The notes: generated by a model not told the origin, from the letters alone. A stretch of 64,000 nucleotides of DNA from Marsupella aquatica (GCA_973895155.1 OZ316894.1:22754001-22818000); one strand, 5' to 3'. Positions 13,401 through 27,300 are shown, counted from the first letter of the stretch. Numbers and translations: made by a program.

Positions 13401-15922
13401 TGCAACATCATTCACTACCTCCAGGTTTTGTCCATAACCCCTTTCAGTGCCATCCGCACCTCTACCGAGTAGGTAATCACGAGTACCGACAGCTGCCCAG
13501 AAACCCATGTATGACAGGTACATCACCATGCTAATCGTTACAGCCCCAATTGTTCCAGCAGGTACCGACTTCTCTGGACAAGCCAAATTCTTGGCCCGGT
13601 CTGCACCGCTGTAAGCACGCTAGTGAATTTGCGTTCAACCTCATCGAATTCTTAGCAAACAGCCATCCAAAAATTCTGAATAGTTCAACGACGAGAAGGC
13701 AGGGAAAGTTCCTTATTTGAACTCAACATGTAGATGTCTAACCTGAGAATTCCTGTGAAGCACGGGAAGAAAATGGCGAGTGCAACAGGAAAGGAAACGC
13801 CCGAGTCGTAGCCAGGGTTCCAGTTGTTCGTAAATGTGCTCCACTTTAGACCAGTCAAGTTTGCTGGTGCATTTCCACGGGGTGCGGTAAATAAACCCAA
13901 GTAATAGGAGCACATGGCGTAGATGACAACAAAGAAAAACACCAGGCTTAACTTCGAGACAAAACTTATTCCAAAATAGACCTGCATCAATCGTAACTCA
14001 AAGATCAGAACGCCAACGATCAAGAATAGGTTCATCACACTTGCGACAACATTCCATGTCCATAACGCAAAATCAGCATCGACTCCACTTCAACACAATT
14101 AACTGAGAAGATTAAAGCTGCCGATCAATGACTTCTTGTAAGGACACCCGCACACGCACAAACAGTCATCATCAGACAGCTACTTGCTGCGATTCAGTAC
14201 CAAATCCCCTGTTCAGTAACAAAAAAGTTCAGATTTAAAACCAAACTATCGAGATCGTGCGGGAGGTTCGTGAGAGTATTGTTACCAGGAAACCCAAGAG
14301 TGCAAGTATCGAGGCACCCATCACTCGATTGGATGAAGAAAACTGCAGTGCTGGGAAAGTAAACAGCAACATTTCCACTGCTCCAAGAGACTGCAAGAAA
14401 CGATTCGATTCAAGCGATTGTTTGTGCCACATGTAAGTCACATTCACTATAATGTCAATCGCTTCTATATCCAATATTCAGAGGAATTTAAAAGTGACTA
14501 AAATATCCCTAGAGCATCGCAAATCCATTCCACTATTAAAAATTGACGTGAATGCATATCTTCGGTTAAGCACAAATAATTCTGCGTTTCTTGAGACGAC
14601 TACCCTAGAAAGTCAATGCCATGGCTTAATCAATTACTGCAGAACATCGGACTGAGTGGAGGAGCAACTTAAATTGAGGACTGCTGCAGTCCACGCTCAA
14701 ATGTGATCTCTGTCGAGCATATCGTGCAGAGGGTATAATTATCCTCACTAACAACTTTCTTATCAAAATCGTAACCTCAGAGTATCGTACCTCGAGTACG
14801 GCGAGTAGAGACACTCCTAGATAGTACATAACCCCAACAGTACCACCTAATTTCGGTCCAAGCGCCCTTGAAATGAGATAGCTGGGGGACAACATAACAT
14901 GTACGTCAACGCCACCAATATATAGGCGTAGATATGAGAGGCACTAAAGGAAAATTTGGTCCCTACATGTCAGAACCACGCGCTCTTGCCATCATCGATT
15001 CTTGCGACTGCGGCAGCAGGAACTATCTTCAAGTACAACTCGGGGATCTAAATTAAGATGGGAAGGCAGCTGTTCTAAGATTTGAAACTTGAGGAATGTG
15101 GACGGGGTGTCCGATAAATGATATTAAATGGAGTACGTACTATGTCCCTCCTTCTTCAATGGGTCCGTTTGTGGCGATAGCACTCAACGACATGGTTGTA
15201 GACATAGCGCAGGAAAATGATATGAAAACAACGATGAATGTTTGCCAGACACCAGCATTCCCGACAATGTAGTAGAATCGCAAAAAAATCAGCACCCCTA
15301 CAAGGACAACAAGCTGAAGTTGTCAAGTCACAGGTCATGTCTAAACGATGAACCGAATTCCAGCATCTTTTATGCCTCTTCCACAGTTGCAAGCAATGAC
15401 GACATAATTTCTCAAAGATGGCTTTGTAAATACATGAAATATGTTTGCCTGTACATATTTCCCCCTAAAAAACTGCGACAACTATGTACAATAACGGCAG
15501 TTCAAGAATCACACATCATGAACTTGAAGAAGGTTCAATTCAACCTACTACAGCACAAGCCGCGAAATCAAGATAGAGATACTACGGGAAGGAGTGTAGT
15601 ATCTATGATGGGAAAATTGAAACTCACCCCACATGTTCTCGCAGACAGGAATAAGGACACCGGTGATCGTCCCCAAGCCGGGCTTCGGTTTATCATGATT
15701 TCCCCCCTTGATCTTATTCACAATTACAGCAGGATTAAACCTCGGAAAGCGCTTCTTCAGGCCCTTTCCATCAGAATGTTCTTGTTTCCAGGTCAGTCTC
15801 GTATCCTTTGGCCCTTCTTCCAACGACTCCGAAGATGACGCACGAGCAAAAATCTTCCTACTGATCGAATTGCAACCGGAGAATATACCCTTGCCATGAT
15901 TTCCACCTTGTTCCCCCTCCAT
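7401..15922 (-). CDS. KCC-type cation-chloride cotransporter (SLC12 family), many exons
   Basis: Predicted K+-Cl- symporter of the SLC12/CCC family, an integral membrane protein. Exons verified by phase are 15922-15628, 15297-15141, 14881-14791 and 14390-14286; the last coding exon is about 7751-7401. Transmembrane-core landmarks are SAIATNG (exon 2), YYLISRALGPKLGG (exon 3), TGILSGADRAKNLACPEKSVPAGT (near 13740/13610-13550) and CFLTAYSALNLSCF (near 12990). The cytosolic domain retains KCC signatures: LGWPNKW (near 11490), DVWWMVHDGGLLL and LLKQHRIWRKC (10860-10960), DARLVLLNLP and YMEYCEKVTQGLTRVLL at the C-terminus. These match animal KCCs better than Arabidopsis CCC1. A long hydrophilic Ser/Lys-rich insertion (about 9900-8019) precedes the last exon and is unusual for the family. 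Exon borders in 9300-9950 and around 14050 remain uncertain. The start is the first Met of exon 1. Confidence 0.85.
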
Positions 15923-16425
15923 GACGTGCGATAAATCTGCAGGGCACGAGCGAGCAATTTATAATTTAAGACACTCTCATTTGCAGCGTAGAGCTGACTC
16001 GCTGGCATAAGTGATAGTAAGAACGTGACCTGAAGTTAGCCTCAGAACGATAGAATTACTGGGGAATAAGTAACTGTTGTCAGAACTGCACCACACAGCA
16101 CGCTGAACCTACGGAGCGAGAACGAATCCACCATGGAGTATAAAACGTTAATTCTGGTCGCGGTACGTTTGATTTCTGCTCATTCCTCACTAGATTTGTG
16201 GATACGGGGAAAGGACTTCGACATCAAGTCACTGCAACGAACCTACTAAACTGACTCGGTGCATATATCAATCGGAGGTCAACGAAAAGAAACTTGACGA
16301 CATTAAATGCCCCCAAGAAATCAAGAATTTAGGTTTGGAATACAAAGTCGGGACGATATTTGCGGTTCTCCACCCGATTCGAAAGCAACAATCACACGCA
16401 GAAGAAAATTGTCGTGAATCGAGTA

Positions 16426-16470
16426 GTCAATAAGGTGAGTGTCAATAAGGTGAGCGTCAATAAGGTGAGT
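16426..16470. repeat. 15-bp tandem repeat, 3 copies
   Basis: GTCAATAAGGTGAG(T/C) is repeated three times at 16426, 16441 and 16456. The unit is a multiple of three and stays open in one frame, but no gene was recognised. Confidence 0.85.
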
Positions 16471-18204
16471 TCACAGGGCGCACATGGCTGTGGTCCCCGC
16501 TATAATCCATCCGATGTTTTGTATATTGGCAAGAGTTGCGACTAAGAAAGTTGGAATAACAACAAACCTGTGTGCCGCGGGTGCGGCTCCACCGTTTGAT
16601 ATTATCCCATAGTATTTTTTGGTGGATGTCGTCCGCCGACGGAATTAGACGTTTCGCAGTTCGTTCACATCTGATTTCGCCACCGTGGGAGATAACGAAC
16701 GTACCTCACTAGACAATGACTATGATACTTGTACAAAAGTGGTTCTAGGCCAGACAGACATTTTTTCAAATTTGAATGCTCGAAAAGAAACTATGCTCTG
16801 GGTCCCGCCCAGTCCATTGTTCTTTTGTCGAGCGAAGTAGCGCATCATGAAAATACGGAGGTTGGAAGACAAGAAGCACTGAAATGCGATCAGTATGTCA
16901 CTCTCATGGATTGAGCAGCTCTATCAGTTTAGGTGTGATGCTTTCCTTCGATTCTGGGACAAGCTCAGCACTGGTTGCTAAATGCTGAGTGCAGTGGCAG
17001 TCGTTGTTGCACCGCAATTTGAGCAATCGAACAACGATTTGGGTAGGAGTTTCTAATCGGACGCAAGAGGGCAAATAGTTGTGACCATGTTTGATAGCAC
17101 TTCTTATCGTCCAACTGAAAGAACCTCCCGTCTCTCAAATCATGAAGTATCCAAAAAGTTTACCAACTCACACCTGAAACAATACATGCATGACACATAA
17201 CTATGAAGGACAAAGGCACAATTCACACTGCTATCCCACATCAAAGCCGAGGATCCGGAGCAATAGAAGGTATCGGTCACCGCTTTCGTGATTTAGACGT
17301 CGAGCGCACGATTACGAGAAGTTTTTCAGGACGAAAGACAGTTAAGGCAGCTGCTGCTGGTTTGGTAGTTACAGCTGCAAGGCAAGTCACCGTTCCTCTG
17401 TAAAAGCTATGATAGCCACTCACCGTAATACATTAATTTTCGAGATCGAGCTCTCATGGACCGCTGGCTAGCAATTTGTGCGGCGGGTCACAAAATTAAG
17501 CGAAAATGTATCAATTGCGGATGAAATGATTCCGTGCCAAACCCAAATTAATCGAGAATGTGGAGAGGTGGATGCAGTTGCAGACGACCTGTCACGAATC
17601 TCTCATCGTGGCGGTTGGCTCCAACGTCCATAGTAGCAGATCAAAGGTCGGACTCACGAGCGTAAAATAGGTAAAACTTTTTGATAGCATGACGGTACAC
17701 TGTTCAGCACATACTTACCTTGAAATTTCAAGCGGGCGCAGACGGGATCGAATTGGCTGAAGGTAATCTACTAGTTTTTGAAGAATTTCGTCAATGGAAA
17801 GACCGGATTTCCTCACAGCAAATGGATACGTTGCAGACCAGCTCCAATCTTGAACATACCTCGACTGCGCTTGGTGCTCGGAGCCCGTGACGGGACCTCG
17901 GACATAGCCTGCAAAAACCACGCCGGGAAGTGTAGAAAGGCGTTTCTCCGGGTGATAAGTTGCAATTCACCAAAGTCTGGGCTTCCTCGGAATTCACAAT
18001 CAGGTGTTTCCCCGGCGAAGTTCCTGTTCACCAAGTCGGCCATTCCTCGAACTCCACAATCGGGTTGCAAAACAAAAATACTGGAATGAGCAATACCCAC
18101 AGCTCATCGCCAAGGCTTTTATTAAAAATAGCCTACTGGGTACACAAATAGGAATGGACTAGTTTAGTCCATAAGAAGTAGAGGCCCATGACGAGTGGAA
18201 AAGG

Positions 18205-18372
18205 AGCCAATCACACATCAAAAATGTGGTAATATAAGGTGCCCAGTCACATATCAATACCTGGTAATGTAATGTAAGGTGTGCACTCATTAATTTAAAT
18301 AAAATAACAAGGTTGATCATGGTGTGGAGTGATATAATACACAGTATATGTTATATTTGATGTTTGATGTAC
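18205..18372 (-). repeat. MITE-like dispersed repeat, copy 1
   Basis: Resembles the reverse complement of 55950-56090. Shared blocks are GTGCACTCAT, TTTAAATAAAAT-like sequence and GATCATGGTGTGGAGT. The ends carry short inverted motifs (CACACATCAAAAATG near the left, ATTTGATGTTTGATGT near the right). The copy is degenerate. Confidence 0.55.
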
Positions 18373-19507
18373 GTGCAGTGAGTTACCAAGACCCTACAAG
18401 GAGTACAGAGCCTAAAAAGACTTGGTGCAGTTATGGGCCAATTGCCAAAGCTTAACTTACTATAGGATGTCCCACACGAGAGAGCCAACAAAAAAACGGC
18501 ATTGGTGGTGTTGGCCAAGTGGTTCATGTTTTAAGTGGTCAAGGGACTAGAAGAATGTGGAGGTTAGGAAGGGCTAGCGTTCATTTTTCAATAATTTGAG
18601 AGTGTGGTGGTGTTTAGGTGGTCAGAGGATTAGATAAGAGTGGAGGTCAGGAAGCACTAGTGCTCAGTTTTCAAAAGGCAAGAGGCTAGACAAAGCTGTA
18701 CCAGTCCGAATCTCTGACTGTGGTCACGTTATGATCTCATAGCTCAATATCCGTGCATTGCACAGAAGAAGTCGTTGCACAAAGAAACCTTTGCATCAAA
18801 GATGACATTGCGTTGAATATATCATTGCGCAAAAATGATGTCATCATACTAAAGATGTTGTGGAGGAAAGGATGTTGCTATGTAAGGTTCTTGTGTAAAA
18901 GATGTTGTTGTATAAAAATGTTGTTTCATGTTGGATGTGATCGAGTAAATGACATTGATAGATTCAAAGAGATGTTGTAAAAATATGTAATTTAATAAGT
19001 AATACATTTGCAGGACAAGGATTGCAACCTACAAAGGGAAAGAAAATCATTGTAATTAAAAACATTGAATAGCAAAAAGAACACGTGATGAAGTCTTTAT
19101 TCATTGAAGTAGAGAACTCCTCAGTGAACTCCTATAATCACATGTGAGGGGAAGGTGGGAAGAGCAAGGACCATGATGATTTTTGTCCTCCGCACACAAT
19201 TGTTTTTTCTCTTCCATTATGACTTTTATCCTCCATGATAGTTTTTCTCCTCAATGTTGATTTTCCTTGTGTGCAAGTCAAATGATTTTGGCCTCCCCGG
19301 CCTCTCCTTTCTCCGTTCTTCTTGATCATTCCTCACCCCTCCTCCTTTTCCCATTTTCCTATTTTGTCATTATTTTTCATTTTGCTTCACAGTCTTTCCT
19401 TTCCTTAGCATGGCAGTTGTCAAATTGTGTAAGATTGTCATACTAAAAAACCATGGGACTATTTATCATAGTTCATGGGTGCAAAAGTGTTGTTTGGTTT
19501 TGGTTTG

Positions 19508-19516
19508 GTTGTTATT
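19508..19516. repeat. Target-site duplication, left copy
   Basis: GTTGTTATT here is repeated exactly at 20494-20502 on the other side of the 977-bp element. This is a 9-bp target duplication as made by Mutator-family transposases. Confidence 0.85.
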
Positions 19517-20493
19517 ACCCCGAGTTAAATCTACATCACGTTAATGCTCCCCCACTTCCCCGAAGCGCCGTACACTGCCCGTCCAAGTCTCCGATGCTGT
19601 TGCCCGCTCCGGCCCAAGTTTGGCAGAACATAAACCAATACTCTACAATTTAAATAATGCGCTCCGGCCCGATTAACTTTGCGCCATCGACTTCAGGTTT
19701 ATGTTTTGGCACCCAAAATGTTTTGTCGGCCGCTCTGGCCCAATTGACTTTGTGCCATCAACTTTTTGGAAGAAGTGTTGCCAAAACATAAACCACCACT
19801 CCATAGAGAATAAATATTTGGCACAACATAAACCAAGACTCTATCAGTCATGACTCTCGGCCAAAGTATTAGGCTCCCCTTGAACATTGAGACTCTATTA
19901 CAAAATAGGTATGACTCCATTGGAAAGAAGTGTTGACAGAACATAAACCCTGACTCCATCGAGAAGAAGCATTTGGAAAAACATCTACCAAGACTCTAGA
20001 ATCACGACTCTTAACCAAAATACTAGGTTGTGCCTAAACACTTAGACACTGTTACCAAACAAGCATGAATCCCTTGGAAAGAAGTATTGCCAAAACATTA
20101 ATCACAACTCCATAGAGAATAAGTATTTGGCACAACATAAACCAAGACTTTATAAATCATGACTCTTAACCAAAGTACTAGGTTTGCCCTGAACACTTAG
20201 ACTCTGTTGGAAAGAAGTGTTGCCAGAACATAAACCAAGACTCCACAAGGAATAAATCGATGACACAAACTTAAGTCGTCAGGCCGGAGCAAGCAAAGGT
20301 ACCAAAACATAAACCCAAAGTCGATGACCCAAAGTTTATCGGGTCGGAGGGCTTGACAAAATGGTAGAGTATTGGTTTATGTTCTGCCAAACTTGGGCCG
20401 GAGCGGGCAGCAACATCGGGGACTAGGACGGGCAGTGTACAACGCCCCGGGGCAGTGGGGGAGCATTAACGTGATGTAGATTTAACTCGGGGT
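19517..20493. mobile_element. Non-autonomous Mutator-like element (MULE-type MITE), 977 bp
   Basis: Bounded by long terminal inverted repeats of about 135 bp (19517-19651 and 20359-20493) that begin ACCCCGAGTTAAATCTACAT and differ at only about ten positions. It is flanked by a perfect 9-bp duplication. The interior has no transposase frame. It consists of degenerate direct repeats of about 70-90 bp carrying ACATAAACCAAGACTCTA-like motifs, plus an inner pair of inverted GGCCGGAGC/GCTCCGGCC segments that extend the foldback. Long TIRs and a 9-bp duplication are the usual Mutator signature. The element presumably moved with a transposase supplied in trans. Confidence 0.85.
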
Positions 20494-20502
20494 GTTGTTA
20501 TT
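20494..20502. repeat. Target-site duplication, right copy
   Basis: Exact copy of the 9 bp at 19508-19516, immediately outside the right terminal inverted repeat. Confidence 0.85.
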
Positions 20503-22812
20503 GTTGCAAAAATATTATCATTCTAATAACTGCTGTTGTTGTAAATTGTTGTTGTCAGGGAGACAATGCAAAGGCAGAGAACATGGAATGTACATGGGGA
20601 CAATGCAAAGGTATGTAGAGCACACGGAATATACATGGGTGCCAATGCTAATAGGAGAGAATATTTGTTTGCTTTTTAAAAAACATCTCATGAATAAAGA
20701 TAATTCAAATACATTCACAAAATTATTTTTAACTGAAATATTAGTTTTCAATTTTTGATTGGATTATTTAGTTAATTAATTTTGGACAGATTCAAGGCAG
20801 CTCAAGCATGCATTTGAGATAGGATGAGTGTTTGGGTGAATCTGGTGGTGCTGAAAAATTGTTTTTTGATGAGCCAAGATTGGCTCTCGCTTTTGAGTTG
20901 TACACAAACAACATATCATTTGGCAAGATAGGGTACTACAATGTTTGATGCTACACTCTTTACATTATTTGGTGTCGCACATAGTTATTATGGGTTACCC
21001 ATGAGTTTTCAACCATTATAGTGACACTATTTTCTGCACCTTCAGTTCAAAATATTAATTAATTATATATAGTGGCAAAAATTGATAATTAGAGATGACA
21101 ATATTTTTTATAAGGATTTTATGAATTTCTGAAGTTTTCTCAATATATATTTTAAATTTTAATTTAAGGACATTTAAGGGAATTTAAGGAAATTTTAAAT
21201 TTAATTTAATAGCCAGTCACCAAGCCAGGGTCAACATTTGAACACTAGACCTATGATTCTCAATTCAAGTGAGCTGCCACACAGCCATACCTCTAAAGTT
21301 GGGCTAGGTTTTTCAATATGTTTGAGTAGTGCATGTGAATTTTGTAAACCTAGTCAACTAGTTGCAAATAAAAAACATTAACTATATATGCAAATTTTGA
21401 CTATTCAACAAGTGGGACTATATAGATCACTGCCGCTGAAAATTTCCCCCATTAACCAATATTTGTGAGCAATTTTGTCAGTCCCAAAGTTCTTACGAGC
21501 TAAACAATGGTTAATACACCTTGCAAAATGACCTAAAAATTAATTCTATGAGTGTGGAGTTTTAGATAAAGGCCTCAGGGAAACCTGGGCTACTCATGCA
21601 GTTGAGGATGCAAGCCAAACATTGTTGCATGACAGGGTAGTTGTGGACTCAGTACCCTGTTGACAACCTGCAACCTGCTGTCAACATGGTTGCTGCAGGG
21701 TTGACGACCACTCACAACGTGAGCCCCTCCTCAACTCCTTGTGCAGCCAGTTTGAAGTGGTTGTGTACATCAGAAAACCAGTTATGCATAGACATAACTT
21801 TGTGCCCTTCATTTGAGTTGTAGTAAAAGGAAAGAACCATTCCCGTGGCCTACAAGATAACAAGATCATGGATGGTGAAGGGCTTGATCCCCAGGGAAGG
21901 CAAGTCAGAGAATTGGTTGAAAATACTACAACATCTGTTTGGTCAGATTCAAGTATGACATTAGCAAGGGGGGCGAACTGCATTCCAAACTATGTCAGGA
22001 AATAAGGGATGTCTGACCCATTGCTGAAGGTTGAGGAAGGTCTAGTGAGAATTTAAATGTGATGAGAAACCAGATGAGTGGCTTTGAAGTGGTGTGTTGG
22101 ATGAACCTCTGTTCAAATAGGCTGAATAATTGAACAGTGAAAATCAGATGCACACCTTCGAAAGGTATGTCAAAACAAGGTTCAGTTCAACTATCTAGCC
22201 TAACCAAACTAAGAAATGGTTTAGAATTGAAGGATTGAATGGACTCCGGGGAGTGGTGCTAAAAATGAGCGCATAGCAGAAGTCAGAATGCATGAGAATT
22301 GAACTTTGGAATGGGAATTGAGATGATGTGTGCATGAGTAGTTGCATCAGCTGTCCAAATGTTTCAAAAACTTTTACTACTAGCTCAGGAGAAACAGGAC
22401 AGCTACGTGTATACTTGTTGCACTACAAAACCCTTGTGACCAATTGCAAAAATGCTTTGGTAATTACAGGCAAAGTGATCAAGCTAACGTACTTTGAAAC
22501 TAAGTAAAGGTTGGCTCATGGTTGTTTGTGGATCAGCTCAAAGCAATCAATTGCACATTGGTCCTTCACCGTTTTCCTGAAGTTCCCCAATCACATGCTT
22601 CATGATTGGATTGAAAAGTCAGCTGGTGGAAAGAAATTCCAGGACAACTAAGTCATAAATTTTCAGTCAATGGATGTATTTCATATTTTGTTGTGGGTGC
22701 ATTTAGGTACAATACCTTCCCTGTAACAAATGTATTTTGTGACTTGGACAGTGATCGCAGCATTCCATTTTTTAACGGAAGTGACCCCAGGTCCTGGGAT
22801 TTGAGGGCCTCA
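20503..22812. other. Intergenic region upstream of CEP104, no gene seen
   Basis: AT-rich sequence with only short open frames lacking recognisable motifs. The last few hundred bases should contain the CEP104 promoter and 5' UTR. Confidence 0.45.
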
Positions 22813-24331
22813 ATGACTCCTGCGGCATCAATGGAGGTGCCGTCACAAGAAAGCGGTGGCAGAAATCTACCTTTCAAAATTGTTTACTTCTCGGGTCAGG
22901 TATGCTTGGATGTCCCTTGTGACCACTTTCTAAATGTTGAGCTTATAATCATCAAACCCATGTCAACTTTCACCAACCATCCCAAAGTACAGTATGGGGT
23001 TTTTGGCAGCTTCTCTCAAATCTAGGGTACTCTATTGTTACAATCTGGCAATCGTAGTATCTCACTGTGAGATTCTTCTGTGCTCAAAGGTACATCAATG
23101 GCAATTTGGTCGCTCTTACTAGCCATGAAGCATGGTAGGGCACAGGAGGTGGTATTACAGAGAGTTCTGGATTTGATTTCAGAACATGTTGGACGGTTTT
23201 ATATAAGCACACGCCAGTTCTTTGTTCCAAGCACTGCAGTTTTGTAGAAAGATATCTTGGGAATTGACTACTAGTGGGTGCCCTTTGAGGCACACATAGT
23301 TCCAATTTCAACTTGTGGAAGTGTGTCAATGGCTGCTTATGCGTCTAAGCTAAAAATCAAAGTTTATGCCTTCCTTGACAGCAAGTGGCAATTGCTCCTC
23401 CATGTAGGATGAAGACTACCCAGCAAGTGAGCTAAACAAGGGAATTCAAGGCCGAGGGTGGCAAAGCTCAAGGCCTGCAACTTTATTCTACCTGAATCTG
23501 CTTATGGGGCCAGGGTATTTGTGATGTTACTATATGTCAACCTAGGGGAGATCTAGGGTTAGCATTCAGTTATAACACAATTTTGGTTGTGTGGATTTTT
23601 TGTTTATGGATGTATGAGATTAATTGATTCATCTTGAGGCATTGCACTTTCGTTTGTAATAATGTAATGCGAATGCAGGTTTTGCTTCTACCCGCAGGAG
23701 CTTGTATTGGAGCTTCAATGGCCATCCAGGATTATCAACATGCAACTACTTTGTCATGAATTCAAGGCTTGTTCCTATGTTCCATTCTGACTAAAATGCA
23801 ATATATGATACTTCTAAGTCTCAAACCATTATTTATTGCCAGATTTGCTGCTTTCCCAGCTGCCTCTAACCGCACTCACCATACAAACAGTTTGAAACAT
23901 GCAGTAAGGTACATCGAGGTTGCATCATACCTCAGGTTCTTGTTGTTTTGAACCCTTTTTTGATAGAGCATTCAGTTCAGGGCATTTCATTTGCAGGTCT
24001 ACATTGTAATCAAATCAAACTGTACATAGCATGTTCTCATGGAGAAGAACAGCACCTTGACCTCCCGGTTGACGTTGGATGTCACTACTTGGCTGATGGA
24101 AAATATTAATTTTGCAAAAGCTTTTGCACGAAACACAATTCTGTGCTCCCTATTGTATTTAAAATGTTTTTTCAATATTGCCTTGCCATTGGGAATATCC
24201 TCGTAACAAGGTAGTTTTGTGTACACTATGTTCTAGGATCTCTCCGATATAAGCCAACAAGATAGATCGAGAGATGCAACAGACTGCCTGAAGCCCACCA
24301 CAATTGGCAGAATGATAGGATTATTTTTCTA

Positions 24332-24374
<43 letters not shown>

Positions 24375-27300
24375 TTGTAATTATTATAGTTGTGTTTATA
24401 TATGTTTACTAATATAATTTCCTTTATCTGATTTAATTCAAAGAAAGATTGGATTTCAGAGAGCAAAGTAGGAATCGTGGTGGTTAGGATGTATGAGATC
24501 AATGGGGCATGATTCTAAGCTGGAAGAGGACACCTGATATGTAGGTGGGACCTTGACTCACTGACTCGGTAAATGTGCAGATTCCATCTAAAGTGGAGGT
24601 TTTTGTTAGTTTCATGTCACCGTGGGTCCACAATGAGAAAGCAATCTCCCAGATGAAGCGTCTTGGGTATGTTGGAGACACTATTTTCTGGAATCATGCC
24701 AAAGCATGTCTGCAAGTAGTGAGGATGCACATAATTATTTAGAGCAGGCTGTCCAGACAATCCTATTGCCTTTGAAATTGTTTACTTTGGCTGGAACAAT
24801 GGCATCACATTGAAGCTCTGCTCTTTTTGTTTGAGAAAAGGGGATACAACCCATCAATAGCACACAAGGAGGCAAACCCACCCAAGCTCGGGAGAAGCTC
24901 TATTGTGAACTAAGCAGATTTCTTCAAGGAGTTATTAATTGTGCAGATGCTTTTGATTATGCCCATTGCTGTTAAACTCTAGAGCACTGATTGCAAATCC
25001 TTTCATAAACATGGTGTAGGTACTTGTCTTTGGACCCAAACGATCGTAGCGGTCATCAGGCAAGGGAACTAAAAAGCATTCATGTGGACTCTCCGGCAGC
25101 TGTTGTGCGCCTGGTGCTCCATAACTGCTACACAAATAAGCTCAATGTTTATAATCAGGTAGAGTGCCTCTTTGTGTCAATGTTGGAAAATGGCTTGTTT
25201 AATTCAATACTTGCAACTAATTCTCAAGCTAATTATGCCTTTATTAGGTTCATTTTGGCTGTATCTTGGCATTGTAAGAAATATATTTTAAAAATAATTA
25301 TATTGGATTGAATGGCAGCATTTTGAAGAGCCACATTGGACTTATAATTCTTATATCCCATGAAGATTAATGCATTGAATAATAAATATTAAGAGTCTTG
25401 ATGGTCATTATAACAGGTGGGTCTAATGGCCCTTATTGCAACTGGCGATCCCCTTGAAGATAATGAAATCACCCGTGTGAAGAAAAGGGGCTTCTCACCC
25501 CTGCTGCATTATACTCCAAGGTATCTTGACTTGTGTGCTCTACTTATTCAGTTAATATTGGTTGATAATTTTTTTGATGATGTATACCCGAGTATGCAGC
25601 TCCCCTTTTTATTAAGGCAAGTTTTTAATTCCTGATCATAGTGCCCTTTATATCCAATTAATTGACAATGTCAACCTTCATTTTAGTGTAGTGAACTCTT
25701 GTACCTCTCAACTCAGGGAATCCATAGATGTAACTTAGAAAAAAACCTACTTCGTTTTGATGTGTTAAATTTTTCTCAAAATCAAATTATAAGGCTTATG
25801 TTTTACAGGGTTGATAACCAAACTAGCGAGTAAATTAGGATTTTTCTTAATATTTTTAAGCCTTTTAATAAGATTACAAGTAGCTTAGGGAAATCTTTAA
25901 ATCTTTTGTGGAAATGGAGGAAAACCAAACTTGATAGATCACCTAAAAAAATAAGAGTGGATTATTGAAAAATACAACTTTAGGATAGATACGGGATAGA
26001 TTGGAATAACAATTTATCTTCAAATATAATTAAGCCAACCTTTTTAGTCATATATAAATTAATGTAGTCTCCTAAAGAGTTGTGTACCTAAGTCTGTATA
26101 GATACAGCCTGAGAACTGAACTTTTATCATTGGGTAGTTGCTCGTCTGTGGAAAACAAGACGCAGATGGCTTGCACTGATACTACTTTGAATGCTGTTGA
26201 TTCTTTCACAGCGACGCGTATTCGAAGGGTATGAATTGTTTCTCATATTCTCTCGTTTTGGTCTTAGTTTGTGCTTGGCCACATCAAAATCAGTTTAATG
26301 CTAAGTGCTCTTATATGTCTTGAGTTCTACTTCTGGTGATCTGGCTGTTGTTCTAAGAGATTGAATTGCTTCATACTACTGTAGCTTGTGCAAGAAAATT
26401 GCAGGAGTATGAAATTAGAATTATGTTCTTTAAAGTGCTTATAATTTTTTTCTCTGGCAGCTCCAGCAGGAAAAACTTCTTGCTATACAAGAAGAGGACT
26501 ATGATGAGGCCAAGCGCTTGAAGGTTTTTTCCTCTTTTTCTTGCTTTTTGGGGTTTGCATTTTCCCACTCTCTTTCAAGTTTGGTGTTTGTCAGCCTTGG
26601 ACCTCTTTTGCTTTCACTAGATTGGACTTTGTTTGGCCCCTTTTGTAATATTACGACTTATATTGAAGGTGGTCCCAAAGCGTGCTAGTCAGTTGGATGC
26701 ATTGCAAATTCTGAGGCATGCTTTACATTCTGCTGATGGCATTTGTCTGTCGCTAGATTTTCTGCACTTATATTGGGGCATAATTCCTCCCTTTCTGTGA
26801 ATGAGCCCAGTAATATTGGAGTGTCTTTGCTTTTTGGGTATTTTCAGACCTTGATAGACAAGCTAAAGGGGCTTGGAGAACAGATAAAGCAACTGGAGCA
26901 ACAAAAGCGTGTGGCTATAGAGGCGGAAGACTATGATGCTGCAAAGATCTGCAAGGTAGATTTTTGTCCCTAAACCCTAAACCCTTTACCTCCTGACATT
27001 CAGCAGAATGTTTCAAATAGTTTCATATTTTAATTTCCTTGTAAAAATCAACAAAATTGGTAATCCTTTTGTATTTTTGAAAGTGAAGGCAATTGGTCAT
27101 CTTTGAGCACAAGCGTCCAATTAAACTTGCAATTACCAGAATGCAGTCAATTGTTAGTGTAACTTTCTTTGTGTCACTTTGTTTTAATTTGCAAAAGAGT
27201 ACTGTAGCAAAATTTCCCCTCAATGTTAGTGGAGCACTACATAGAGATTCTTAGCAACATTGGAAACTAAGGTTTACTGTTGGGATTTTGATCCATAAAT

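Larger units (their letters stand above)
15923..19507. other. Intergenic region upstream of the CCC gene
   Basis: No convincing gene. Open frames around 17700-18100 overlap on both strands and show no family motif. The stretch nearest the CCC start presumably holds its promoter, but no specific site could be identified. Confidence 0.4.

Noticed and set aside
17715-18100. Several overlapping frames on both strands
   Set aside because: No family motif, and no splice-consistent extension was found.
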